A DNA stretch of 64,000 nt, from NCBI GenBank assembly GCA_013368325.1, contig JAACJK010000006.1:496001-560000 (forward strand). Reading direction: 5' to 3'. The DNA is from Ephemerocybe angulata. Its lineage: Eukaryota; Basidiomycota; Agaricomycetes; Agaricales; Psathyrellaceae. This document shows positions 36,503 through 47,720 of the stretch, in pieces (position 1 is the first letter of the stretch; every line of letters begins with the position of its first letter). The translations under genes and the position numbers were made by a program. The notes below the pieces were generated by a model, which did not search any database, was not told the origin of the DNA, and worked only from the letters and a program-made list of their open reading frames with translations.

Positions 36503-37135
36503 TCAATCCAGCTCATCAAGAGCCATTCGTATATCGTGTTCGTACATTTCCAACCGCTCCATGATCTCTCGCACTTCCATAGCATCTTCTTCGTCGAATC
36601 CTCTTCCGTAATATCCCGCACTCTCCAGATCGCGAAGGACTTTGCCGACGGCCGGGACAGTGAGGCCCCCTGCTAGGACCCCAGCACGGATTATCGAAGG
36701 CCCAATGGTTGGTTTCTTGGGCTCCTTCCGCGCAATTAGCTCGTCATCGAGGGAGTCCCGCACGTCGAAATCCTCGTAGCTGCGCAAGAACTTCCCAGCT
36801 GCCGGTACAGTCAGGCCACCCGCGAGGATACCAGCGCGGATAATTGAAGGCCCGATGTTCGATTTCTTTGGTTCCTTCCGGGCGTAGAGTGTGTCTGAAT
36901 TATCCAGGGACTCCCGGGCATCGAGGTCGGAGTCGTCGCGCAAGAACTTGCCGACTGCTGGGACGGTCAGGCCACCCGCGAGGACACCGGCGCGGATAAT
37001 GGAGGGCCCAATGTTCGATTTCTTGGGCTCCTTGCGACTGTAGAGCTTGTCATCGGCAAACTGAGAGACGGGCGCAGCAATGGCGGGGGCGATGACAAGG
37101 GCGGCGACCATGACGGGCTTGGTGATGTAGACCAT
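36503..37135 (-). CDS. Secreted precursor with three near-identical cationic peptides, 210 aa
   Basis: A single exon. The N-terminus MVYITKPVMVAALVIAPAIA is a signal peptide. Three copies of a 35-residue segment follow at residues 32-66, 84-118 and 134-168. Each has the form xARKEPKKSNIGPS then IIRAGVLAGGLTVPAVGKFLR, basic at the start and Gly/Val-rich and amphipathic after it. Each is followed by an acidic spacer (DDSDLDARESLDNSD; SYEDFDVRDSLDDE; DLESAGYYGRGFDEED). Alternation of cationic peptide and acidic spacer behind a signal peptide is the layout of precursors cut into several mature peptides. Canonical Kex2 Lys-Arg sites are absent (KK and LR occur), so processing is inferred. Cysteines are absent. 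The function is unknown: a secreted bioactive peptide or a repeat surface protein. Confidence 0.75.
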   Translation of the reverse strand: MVYITKPVMVAALVIAPAIAAPVSQFADDKLYSRKEPKKSNIGPSIIRAGVLAGGLTVPAVGKFLRDDSDLDARESLDNSDTLYARKEPKKSNIGPSIIRAGILAGGLTVPAAGKFLRSYEDFDVRDSLDDELIARKEPKKPTIGPSIIRAGVLAGGLTVPAVGKVLRDLESAGYYGRGFDEEDAMEVREIMERLEMYEHDIRMALDELD

Positions 37136-37880
37136 TTTGAATGGGTCTGGGGATTGGGAGGAGAATGTAGGGATTGGTTGGGGTAGAGGGAATGCGTTCA
37201 ACGCCGAGTGGGGGTTAGATAGTTGGGTGAGTCCAGCTGAAGAATCCTAAGTGAGTGCGACCCAGCTTTTATAGGTTCTCGCTCGCGTCCTAACTCCATT
37301 GTGCTCAGCATTGGAGCAAGTCGGGAACCCTGCGTGTGGTGTGGCGAATGCTTACTGACCACAGCGCACATCCAGTTTCATGCATTCACTTTGTCCAGCG
37401 TTTCGACTTCCAGCCAGGCTGTTCATGCAGATGCAATGCGTAACAGGAGGACGGCCCTGTCAACGCGACTGGCCCTGGGTTAAACAGTTAGCTGGCAAAG
37501 GGAGCTCTGAGCGCTCCTGAGACCACGTTTGGGCCACGCCTCGGACCGTGATACCCGAAACTAAAGCATAGGAAGGAACAATATGCAAAGAAAGACGCTG
37601 TGACCCACAGCTGTACATGCGAGCTATTATCTCACGGTCAGGAAGTCAATACGACCGCGATTGGCTGTACATATACAATCGCGCATTTGGGCATCGAAGG
37701 ACCTCGGTGCTGGTCGCTCGGTACGGCTACTGTCAGCCAGTGGCAAGTAGTTCAGGGACGGACTGGCTTGGATGCCGTCCGCCTCTCGCCCGCTACTCCC
37801 CTTTTTGTGTCTCCCCGTGTCTCCGCTTCTAGGGTACGTTGGGGCATGTGTAGCCTTAGCTGGGTCACGTTACTCGCCGC

Positions 37881-38455
37881 TTAACTTAATATTTACGGGC
37901 ACCGAATATGGTTGCCACCTCCCAAGTTCGTCAGGGATCCTCGTACACCTTGACTTCCTTCATGACCGTTATCCCCGAGAGCTCGATGATCTGAGCAGTA
38001 TGCTCAGCCTCAGACAAAGAAGATCCACCTGTCTGCAGTACGGGCTCGCTCCCACGTCATAACCCCAGGTGCTGTTTGTCTTTGGGCTTCTTGAAAGTCG
38101 GTAACCGAGTATCTGAAGACTGAAGGCTTGTATGGGCCCTCTGTTTGTGCCCGTAGCGGTAACGGTAACGACCCGGATGCCTTCGCTTTCTGCGGAGTCG
38201 TGCAAGTGTAAAACCATGCGGTTTTCGAAGCTGCCGTGGCCCATTGACCACGCGTTGTAGGCTGAAGTCGTGTCAGATTGTTTTCGAGCCTGGTGGTGGG
38301 GCAGTGACTCTGACGCACATGACGAGTAGGAAGTTTTACTCCGTCTTGATGGCTGTTGATACCGCCCTTTAATCGGTTGTACTCACTGGAGCCAACATAA
38401 TGATCGCGACGTTTGCAGCGGAAAATACTTCAAAGTCCAGGCAGTACGGAATGTA
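37881..38455 (-). pseudogene. Duplicated 3' fragment of the membrane protein gene at 39798-42058
   Basis: This region matches 39774-40330 along its whole length, including the words TTTACGGGCACC, CCGAGAGCTCGAT and CGGAGTCGTGCA. It would encode the last exons (NRMVLHLHDSAESEGIRVV), but the frame is broken in the tail. The splice acceptor used in the intact copy (CGCGTAG) reads CGCGTGG here. No transmembrane exons precede it. I regard it as a partial, non-functional duplicate about 1.9 kb from its source and in the same orientation. Confidence 0.6.
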
Positions 38456-38649
38456 TCTACGGCTCATCAATGCATCACTTTTGGTAACACCAAATACGAT
38501 CCCGTGAGACTGAAATGGGCGTCTAATACTTATGTACCGGCCTCATAAACACACAGTCCAGATTGTTTGTCCATGCGGAACAGAACGACAGCGTCACATA
38601 TAAATGCAGGCAAGAGCTTGATCGATGCCACCACAGACCGAACACGTGG

Positions 38650-38895
38650 TTAATAAGGGGGACAAGTCCTAATAGGATCCAGGCGGGCAGCCAAATCTAG
38701 GGGTGGTGATAAATGTAACAATTAGCCGCTGCGTACAACGTAGCTTGAGGTCGTACCTGTGTCACGAACGATGGCTCCGCGCCTCCGTGACGACCACACT
38801 GTGCCGCCGCATTTCAATGGCGACGCCGTAGCACCATTGGCGCTCAGGAACATGGCTAATGCAATGATGGGGCCCGCGAGAGTGAGCGCGCGCAT
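38650..38895 (-). CDS. Possible tiny secreted protein, 61 aa
   Basis: Exons 38895-38757 and 38696-38650 join in phase over a 60-base intron (GTACGA...TAG). The N-terminus MRALTLAGPIIALAMFLSAN / GATAS is a convincing signal peptide with an Ala-x-Ser cleavage site. The mature part (PLKCGGTVWSSRRRGAIVRD, then LAARLDPIRTCPPY) has two cysteines and a basic SRRRG site. This is the size class of small secreted effectors in mushrooms. Support is only the signal peptide and one plausible intron, so it may be spurious. Confidence 0.35.
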
Positions 38896-39773
38896 TGTGG
38901 CGGTTTTTGTGCGTGTTAGATCTAGATGACTCCGCTTGATCTTGCCAGTGGGGTGGGTGGGTGTACGCTGGCTTGATGTTCAACGACGACTTGACTTTGG
39001 TTTTATATTATACTGCCGGTTCTGTGATCTCAGAACGTAGAAGCTTCGTGCACAGGTTGGTATGCCCCGAAGCGGAGATGCCGGATTCTGGGTGAGCGCA
39101 CAGTACTTGGAGTTGATAAGTATCGTGGGCGGCCTTATAATTATGCATCAAGATATCAATCGAGAAGGCACATCCTCTCGGCTTCTTCGTTGGGCGTCTG
39201 CGCCCATCTAACCTTGTGGCATGTAATTTGAATAGGGGTGTAGCCGAGTATCAGTCTGGGATTAAGCTACCCTATTACTTTCAGAGGTATAACGTATGGC
39301 TGAGGGAATCAGAAAAGTGAGTGGATTATACGTTGCAGGTGGGTATGATTCTCATGGCCAAATGAGTTACCGACCGGCGACTGTCCCCCAGGCTTTTTAA
39401 TCAAGTTATTCAAGGGTACCAAGTTTATCTCTCTGTAACCTTCAACTGCCTTGGGTCTTCCTCAACAGAAGGTCTATAAACAAAGTATCCTCGCCATTTG
39501 GATAGAACCTAAATATGGATGCATCTTCTGTCCGCTGATCCCCTGAAATATGATGTTCTCTGAGAACCTGGAAAAGATAATCATCAGCGTACTTGGATCT
39601 TGGCGGCGAAGGGTACAAGTCTCCGTGTAGTAGCTGCAGAAAACCGGGTTTTACTCGGCGCTTATTCCACATATTTCAGGCGCTTATTAAGTCTGTCATG
39701 CAAACAGCCCTACTGTTGGTTTCTAAGCAATCTCGAAGCTCGTATTAGGGGGCGTACAAATATTCAGAGTCGA
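38896..39773. other. Intergenic stretch, no gene seen
   Basis: About 0.9 kb with only short, unsupported open frames. It lies upstream of the possible small secreted protein and downstream of the 39798-42058 gene. Confidence 0.45.
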
Positions 39774-39797
39774 AACTTAACATTTACGGGCACCTAG

Positions 39798-42058
39798 TCA
39801 GGGATTTTCGTACACCTTGACTTCCTTCGTGACCGTTATCCCCGAGAGCTCGATAATCTGAGCGATATCCTCAGCCTGAGACAAAGAAGATCCACTTGCA
39901 GTATGGGTTCGCTCCCACGTTATAACACCAGGTGCTTTTTGTCTTTGGGCTTGCTGAAAGTCGGTGAATGACGATTGAGTGTCACGGTATCTGAAGGACT
40001 GTATGTTTGTGCCCGTAGCGGAAACGGTAACGACCCGGACACCTTCGTTTTCTGCGGAGTCGTGCAGGTGTAAAACCATGCGGTTTGCGAAGATGCCGTT
40101 GACTACGCGTTGTAGGCTGAAATCGTTTCAGTTTGGTTTCGAGCCTGGTGGTGGGCCAACTCTGACGCACATGACGAGTAGGAAGTTGTACTCCGCCTTG
40201 GAAATGGTTGTTAACGAACTGGTGAGTGTTGATACCGCCCCTTTAATGGGTTGCACTCACTGGAGCCAACATAATAATCGCGACATTTGCAGCGGAGAAT
40301 GCTTCAAAACCCAGGCAGTTCGGAATGGGGATGTAAATCTTTATTTAGTGATAATGTTACCTCTATGGCTCAAGTTAACTTCTACTCACCTGACATTGCA
40401 AGAAAGTAGAAGAACCCATCTCTACGGAATGTAACCATAAGTGGACTGCGAAACTCGGTGAATTTCCTCCATCCAAGGACGAATGTTGCAACGAGAGTCG
40501 CTTTTTATTTTCATGGAATGAGCCGGTGCTGCCGAAACTCAGGGTAGCGAAGCCACTCACTTAGCTGATTGGCTAACACAAGTCCGAAAAGTAGAGAGAC
40601 GAGGATGTTGACCTTTTTGTACGAGGCCGAGTCTGCCAGCATCGGCAAACATCCAATGATTGTCGGTACGGGTGACGTTATCCCTGTTAGATGTACGCAG
40701 CTCAGTCCACCATAGCAAGGTACCTGGCACCCGCCGTAAAATCAAAGCGACACTCACAAATCATTTTAGGCATCAACCTCCCGAAAATGGCGGCTTCCAC
40801 GATGTGAACCACCTGAAGGAGTTGAATAAGATATCAGCCTTAGATGTACATCGTGAGGGAGGAACCCGGAGGTGCTCCACTTACGAGGTATTGAAGTAAC
40901 AAGGCTATAAAGAGCTTCCTGTTCAAACCAGAAAGGACCCACAGCCGCAGAAAGACGATTGCCTCGGCCAATGCCACTCCTAGAAAGATGAAAGCTACCC
41001 AGCCTTGTCAGTATCATGCTATAAATTGAGGGATGACTCCCCCATACATACAGGTTTCAAATGTGAAGAGGACCCGGCATGACTTGACGATGCGAAAATT
41101 TCGTCAGATCCACTCACTCGATCCCGAGTGATAGGTTTATAGCCCACCTTCGAAGACAGGCCCAGAAATGTGTCGTCTAAAATAGCCATTAAAATTTCGC
41201 TCTGCAATCGTGAGCCAGATGTAACCGCTCACAGTGTATTGCAAGCGGGACATCGATGAAGGCAAGGTACCGCGAAAGCAAGAATACCACCTTCACTGCG
41301 CTCCATCTTGCAGGCCATATGTGATTGACCTATCAGGGTGATATCAGATGAGCACCGCGTCGTATTTCTCTTTCTAGGACCAAAATACATACCTCCATAT
41401 CAAGGGTGCCAATGTAGTCTACGACCTTCAAATACCTCAGTATTCATCTACAGGTTGGGGGTGTGCCGGCTTACCATAAGTGTCAGAGCGGCGACTTGTA
41501 AGACGTCAGTCCCAACCCAACGCATTTGGAAGATAGACACGCACTGTTGACATACTGCATAAATATGGTCAAAACGATGGCGTTAGAATAGGCAGTAGCA
41601 GGTGGCTCCAACACGGGACATGCCTTCGTGGTTTTCAGTCGCGCCGCCGAGACAATGATGATGTCTGCAACACTCAAGCCGCTCATAAGTTGACCCGAGA
41701 CCCCTAGTCCCTCAAGCGGCGTGAGTAAAGCTCTATTGAAGTCTGAAGCTTTGGAAAATGGGCTTACTTACCGGATGGAGGAGAATGATGCTAGGAGCAC
41801 GACAGCCCCGCACAATATATAGAAGGGCAGTGCAGGGGTGCCCTATCTCTGAAATGTGTTCGGCGTTAACCATCCCTCCCTAAGCGCCACAGATCGTGGA
41901 AAAGGTGGAAAGATGGAAAAGGCTTGAATACCTATGTCCCTCACTTGGTATGAGAGCACAGGAGAAATGCTATTATCCAGCCGTTGCCGCCAACTTGAAT
42001 GAGATTCAGTCGGGTGAAGCAACGTCACTCGTCGTTTGAGTACACATGTATGTAACAT
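39798..42058 (-). CDS. Intron-rich seven-helix-like membrane protein
   Basis: Exons I can read in order on the minus strand are LPFYILCGAVVLLASFSSIR, GQLMSGLSVADIIIVSAARL with AYSNAIVLTIFMQYVNS, and VAALTLM. Next come FIFLGVALAEAIVFLRLWVL with SGLNRKLFIALLLQYL, then VVHIVEAAIFGRLMPKMI, VNILVSLLFGLVLANQL and ATLVATFVLGWRKFTEFRSP. The end is LPGFEAFSAANVAIIMLAP, ISKAEYNFLLVMC and NGIFANRMVLHLHDSAENEG to ENP-stop. Seven hydrophobic segments with a polar C-terminal tail match a large uncharacterised Agaricomycete membrane family. The start (about 42058 or the next exon) is uncertain. Its 3' half is duplicated at 37881-38455. Confidence 0.65.
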
Positions 42059-42640
42059 CCAAAACCTTGAGCGTGCCCCACGGGTTCGCGCTTCGTCGAA
42101 CCCTGCAACAATTTTGACTTCCGGCTTATCATTATCAGGGCCCTTTGATATAGATATCTGATGAGGCCCGGTCCTTTGCGATGCGCCTAAATGCGACTGT
42201 AGTGTTCCACTAGTAGCGTTCCGATTAATGGCCCTGCTCCATAACAGCGTGAGTAGGGTGGAGAGTCATTCCAATGTAAACGCTGAGGTAACGGCCAGTG
42301 AGAGTCGGGACCGGGTCGCTGTAGGCCCGCATGGCTCAATACAGTCCGCGCGGCGGATTAATGCGCCCAAATTTTAAACCAGTCACAGCACCCCAACGTA
42401 AAAAGTGTATTGAGGTCCTCCAAAGGCCCCTATCTCACCAGGACGTGACGCGCTCGGACGCGCCGCCTCGACGCGCCTCGGAACCTTTAAACCCCCGCTA
42501 TTTGGCGTTGTCTGCCAAGGCCCTCGAAGCCGCCAACGACGCGAGGCTGACGGCAACCAATCTCAACATTTCCTTCCAACTCCCACAACTTGAACTTCCT
42601 ACCAGTTACTTACTCCCCTTCGCCCGACATAACCTAGAGT

Positions 42641-43734
42641 ATGCTATCTACAATGGCGTTTCGCCAGAGCTTAATGTGCTCGAGTCGTACTCTTTTCGCG
42701 TCGAGAAGGGTACTGTTGAACTTGGGCGCTTCCAGTGCCCGCTGCCTCGCGACGAAGGCTGAGGGCACCGAAGCCGCGGCCCCCAAAACCCCGAAGAAGA
42801 ATAGTGCGTACATATCATATGGCCGGCGTTTAGAGAGCTTATAACATGAGTCACGGAAATTATACACGACATTACCTGGCCTTTTGACGAACTCCCAAAA
42901 AAATCTCAATGGTCCTGGCGCCTGGGCAAATAGCGACCCCTGCGAAAGTCAAGCTTGACAAGAGCGCGTTTCCACCAAAGAAACCCCTCAGTACCTTTGC
43001 CAAGTTTATCACCCTTCACAGTGATATGGTTATCGGTGGCTCTAAAGCTCCCTTCTCAGCACTCAGGGAACGGTGGGGGACCTTATCGGACGCTGAGAAG
43101 AAGGTACGTGTCACCTACCACACCTTTCTCTCCATTTCTCCAGCAACATTTTGCACTTTTCCCTTGTGCCCGTTCTCCACCCTTGTCCACATTTGCTTAC
43201 TAGTTTTCTGTTCTCTTTCTTCGTTCAGAAATATTCTTCTACAAAGCAAGAATGGGACGAATACTACGCTGCAGCGGAAGAATGGAGAGATAATGTCGAC
43301 CCTGTCACATTGAAGGAGCTTAACAGGCGAAGGAAGGCGAGGGGTATCTCTACGAAATTGAAGACCAACAAGAGACCCCCCAATTCGTATGCCTTGTAAG
43401 TACTCTCATCACTGACTTGAAACAGACACACCTTAACCCTCGTTCTTAGGTTTTACAGTGCAATGTACCCGAAGGTTTTTGTAGAGCTTCAAGACAGTGA
43501 CCCTTCTAGCCTGGAGGGGAGAGGCAGGGTAACGGCAGTTTCACTGGCGGTCGCAGAAGCCTGGAAGAATACGCCAGATTCTGAGAAGCAGGTGCGCTTC
43601 AGACCAGCACCATGTTATACCATGACCCTGCTGAAGACAGCTGTTAGATATGGAAACAGAAGGCGGAAGCTCTGCGGGAAGAGTACAATAAGAAGCTTAA
43701 AGAGAAGGCAGATGGGCACGCCACTGCCGACTAA
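42641..43734 (+). CDS. Mitochondrial HMG-box protein (Abf2/TFAM type)
   Basis: Exons 42641-42804, 42934-43103, 43229-43395, 43450-43591 and 43660-43734 join in phase. The N-terminus is a mitochondrial presequence (RQSLMCSSRTLFASRRVLLN), rich in Arg/Ser without acidic residues. Two HMG boxes follow: PPKKPLSTFAKFITLHSDM ... WGTLSDAEKKKYSSTKQEWD, and NKRPPNSYALFYSAMYPKVF ... AVAEAWKNTPDSEKQKAEAL. The end is Lys-rich (EEYNKKLKEKADGHATAD). This is the architecture of Abf2/TFAM proteins that coat and compact mitochondrial DNA. Box 1 starts weakly and box 2 is canonical. A second in-frame ATG (MAFRQS, 42653) may be the real start. Confidence 0.82.
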
Positions 43735-43878
43735 TGAAGCCTATTCGATTCTTAGCCTTCCTTCTGAACTTGTTTCCAGTGGCCAGAGTCGCCAGACGCC
43801 ACACCTATTATTACACGTACTGTAACCACTCTGCTATATTCGACGTTCAAGCATTCCTTTCCTTTTCCTTCACGCCAG

Positions 43879-45195
43879 TCAGTAGCACGGCGCAGTCTTC
43901 AAGACATCTGCGCAAGTACGAATTGTGTCGAAAGCCCACTTCCTCTTTTCCTCCAAGGCCTGCGAAGAACTTCCCGTTGACAATGAGAGATACTCGTTCA
44001 GTACCGAGAGGGCGAGGTATAGTGTGTACCACACCCGCTTCGTCTTCTGCCGGGCGAACGAGATAAGAGGCGCCCCGCCTGCCCCCGTGTAGCCTTCGAT
44101 CAGGGCCTTCGACTTCTCCACACCTCCAGGCTCGGCAAGCGGAATGAAGAAGCTCTCCAGGAGCGGGTCGCCCCAGAGCATGTGGGGCATGCTCGGGAGG
44201 ATGGCGACGATACCGGGCGTCTTGGTTGAGCCATGGGTAGGGAGGGACAGGTATATGTCGGTATCGAAGCCTGTGAACCAGACCAGGGAGGGAACCTCGA
44301 CGTCGTCGAAGAGGAAGAAGGCGATCGCGCGGGACATGGCGCTGTGGATGGCTGTGAAGGGGATACCCAGAGCGTCATCCTGGTTGTCGGGGTCCGCATC
44401 TGGGTGTTGGGAGCTCAGTTTCGTTTTGACAGATGAGAGGAGGGACTCGAAGAGAGTGGTGAAGGTTTCTTGCCAGCTATAGCACTCTGGTTCTGCCTCA
44501 GCTGGGGGTCGCTGCGGTGCTCCCGGGGTGGGGACGGTCCCCCTGGGCGGGAGAACGGGCAGGCCGAACCAGTCGTTTTGGACGTTCTGGTGCATTTGCG
44601 CTAGGAATGAGCCCATTTGGAGGTCGATCATGGCCTGTAGCTGCTCATTCAGCAGCCCTTGGGCCTTCGCATCATGTAGAGTTATGATCGACGAGGAGGG
44701 GAAGGGTGTCGGGGGCGACAGGAGAAAGTCGAATGGGATGAGATCCCGGGTTGTATCTAGGATAGGGTCGGAGATGGGGATCTGTGTGTTCGACCGAATG
44801 AGGGAGAGTAGATGTGTGATCAGTGGGAGCGTGTTGCGCTCTGAAGACGGGGCTGAGATTGTCAGGAAGCAGGATGCAGTGGTCGCCTTTCCGTGAGCAT
44901 CTGCGTCGCCACCGTGTAGATCTACGATATAGATCTTAGAGCCTCCTGCTACACTGTGCCCAGTTAGGGTATCGCCAATATTGTATACTGTGAGGAGTCA
45001 AGATTACCTGTATCCATAGTCCTTTATCTCTTCGAGCTTGGTGATGCGCAGACCATCATTCGACCCCTCCGATAATCCGACGTGCTTTTGGATGATTTTC
45101 TGGGCTTGCTGGAGGGAGACCGAGAGTGCAGGCGATGAAGAGGTTTCGGATGTTACAGATCCCGACATGACGCCGGAAGAGAAGAGGGAAGACAT
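43879..45195 (-). CDS. Hypothetical protein, 420 aa
   Basis: Two exons, 45195-45008 and 44953-43879, join in phase over a 54-base intron (GTAATC...CAG), giving MSSLFSSGVMSGSVTSETSS ... KDYGYSVAGGSKIYIVDLHG. The protein is globular, with a repeated-looking alpha/beta pattern (VPSLVWFTGFDTDIYLSLP, GIVAILPSMPHMLWGDPLLE, FARQKTKRVWYTLYLALSVL), no signal peptide and no clear membrane span. A Pro-rich loop (PPRGTVPTPGAPQRPPAEAE) divides it. I do not recognise the family and give no function. It is divergent from the NACHT gene at 45539, with 343 bases between the starts. Confidence 0.6.
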
Positions 45196-45538
45196 AGGGG
45201 CAATTCGCTCCAGGCTACCGACGGCGCGCGGCCGTCGCCGAGAAGCCGCCACCTTGCGCCGCCGGGCGCTTATCGCTGCCTGCCAATGTCCCGTCTTCAC
45301 AATCGAAAGAAGCACCAAGATGTACGCAACGGTACAGCGACAACGGAAACATATGTTTGAGCCGTTCTATGTATATATCACTGCGTGCCACCTGCACTGT
45401 CCTGGCTCGTTGTGGAAATGGTTGTGGTTATCATCCAAGGGCGTTGGGAATGGAATTTAAGGCTGTGCGGACTTGTCTGCGGAGCGCGCCTATTCACCGG
45501 ACGGCAACAACTCTTTCACCGCCGCTACCAGCATCACC

Positions 45539-47530
45539 ATGGCGTTTAACAAGGCCAGGAACTTCTCAATCGCCAATGCCACCATGACGGCCACAACCAT
45601 TGAGGACCGCCGGACATTCGTCCAATGGACTCCCGCTCCAGTCACCGACCCCATGTCACTCCTGCGTGAGGCCCGCGAAGTTGAAGCAATGCACACTTCA
45701 AAGACCGCGGCCTACGCTCCGAAGTGCAAGCCTGGAAGCCGCGAGCAGATCATTGGAGATATCGTTGGGTGGGTTCAAATGGCTTGTAGCGCCCAGGGAT
45801 ATGTACCACCCAGGTCTCTGCTTTGGTTTCAAGGGCCTGCGGGAGGAGGCAAAACGTGCATCATGCGCGAGGTTGCAGGGCGTTGTCAACAACAGGGCCT
45901 TTTAGCGGCGACCTACTTCTTCTCTACAAGGGTGCCGGGCCTGAATAGGGAGGACCCATTCGTAGCTACTGTCGTTCATCAGCTCACATCAAGCATGCCC
46001 AACCTCAAGCCGTCTATCCTCGAAGCAATCTCAAACAATAGCTCAATTTTCGAGGAATCACTGGAAACACAAGTCGATATGCTCGTTCTCAATACAATGG
46101 AGGCGGTCGCCTTTCCACAACGGATGGTGATCGTGGTGGACGGGTTGGACGAGTGCCAAAGTCGCGATGAACGTGCAGACCTCCTCCAAGTCCTCCGGAA
46201 GCTTTCTCGCTCATTTGTGGTGATAATGGCCAGCCGACCCGATTTTGACATTAGGACGACCTTTTCCACCCCAGAGTTCCAACGAATCACCCATTCGATC
46301 CGCCTCCAGAGTTACGACGCCACAAAGGATATCCGCACTTTCTTCTGCGATGGATTCCACAACATTCGCCAAACCCATCCTGCCAGGGCGTCACTCCCGG
46401 AGAGTTGGCCCGCTGAGCGCATCTTGAACATCCTGATAGAGAAATCGTCTGGGTGCTACGCCTACCCCGCCACGGTCATGAAGTACGTCAATAATCCTCA
46501 GCGTCACCCAGTCTCCCTACTGGAAGAAGTTTTGGAGTTGTCCCCACATCCTACCCAGAAAACCCCACTAAAGGAGCTCGACGCTCTCTACGGGCATATC
46601 CTCTCTACTTCGGGCACCGATAGACGCCTGATGAAATGCATTCTGCACTCGATCATGTGCCTTCACCTTGTCATCCCGACCGAGGGCGACTTCCGCACAG
46701 TGTATCTGTCGTCGAGTCCTGCTTTCCTCGACCAGCTGCTCTGCCTTAGCCCCGGCACAACGGATATCGTCCTGCACAACCTTCACTCCTTAATCTCAAT
46801 CCCAGAGCCAAACGCCGTAGAGGGACAGATTATGTTCCATCACAAGTCCTTAGAAGATTACCTCAAATCTGAAGAGCGTTCTGGAGAGCTGTTCCAGACT
46901 GAAAGTGAGACACACTCGGCTCTGACAGCCCTGTGTGTTCTTCATCTGCGGAAATGGGAAGAGGAGCCTGAACCGACTGACCAGCACAGTCGCGCCAGTG
47001 CCGCGTTCTACGCATGCAACGCATTGACACACCATTTGGCGAGGACGGGACCTTCAGACATTCACCGTGTCGGAGACATCGGTATCGGAGATCTAGGACT
47101 TAAATGGAAGTATCGGATCGCGTACGTCAACACCAGTAAGAATGGTTCGTACGCACTTTGGGACTCTAATGTACCGTGGAGGCTTTGCTTTGTGAGTCTC
47201 TCTCGCCTCTAGCTTCCATTAATTCGTTGACGAGCCTCGTCGCTGTAGGAACACCACGACAGGAGCACTCGAACGTCGTGTATCTTCTGCGTGTTCGACA
47301 ACTTCAACCGGAGCAGAGTAGACAGTATCAAGGACTTCACAAGAATCCATGGGAGGGAGGATGGGCAAGTGTGGAACACGGCGAAGATCAAGCAAACTTT
47401 TGCCAAGTTCGACCAGGAGATAGTCAAAGCACGCCGACAAGATATATCCAGGGAAAGAGTCGTGCCTGGGCATGGCCAAAGATCGAGGTGGCTTCCAACA
47501 AAGGAAAGGAAGCTCAGGCTCGTAGAGTAG
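45539..47530 (+). CDS. NACHT P-loop ATPase, NLR-like, 644 aa
   Basis: Exons 45539-47191 and 47249-47530 join in phase over a 57-base intron (GTGAGT...TAG). The start is MAFNKARNFSIANATM. Walker A is at residues 97-107 (FQGPAGGGKTC), Walker B at 197-206 (VIVVDGLDEC), sensor 1 at IMASRPDFDIRTTF, and the winged-helix end at FHHKSLEDYLKSEERSG. The second exon adds CIFCVFDNFNRSRVDSIKDF and KIKQTFAKFDQEIVKARRQD. No C-terminal repeat array follows. It is a clear paralogue of 27534-29836: the order of motifs, the N-terminal FSIxNAT motif, the YAPKCKPGSREQ linker and the intron position before the last exon are shared. The expected role is a STAND-type switch in recognition or regulated cell death. 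Confidence 0.87.
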
Positions 47531-47720
47531 CCGACGGGAGGGGGGAGGTTATTCAGCCGCGTTCATAGTGCACTTTGGGTCGATTGGGGGACGATTCGGT
47601 GGAGCGAGATATTCGACGTTTGTTTTGTAAGCTTGATTCATAAATGTATTCTTCATTCCAGTCCACCGAGTGTAACATATGTAGCCCATAAGGCGACGAG
47701 GTAATTACCTGAAATTTCGT

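Noticed and set aside
42331..42762. 143-codon frame overlapping the start of the HMG-box gene
   Set aside because: It overlaps the mitochondrial presequence exon in another frame, has no domain, and is explained as leader sequence of the HMG-box gene.
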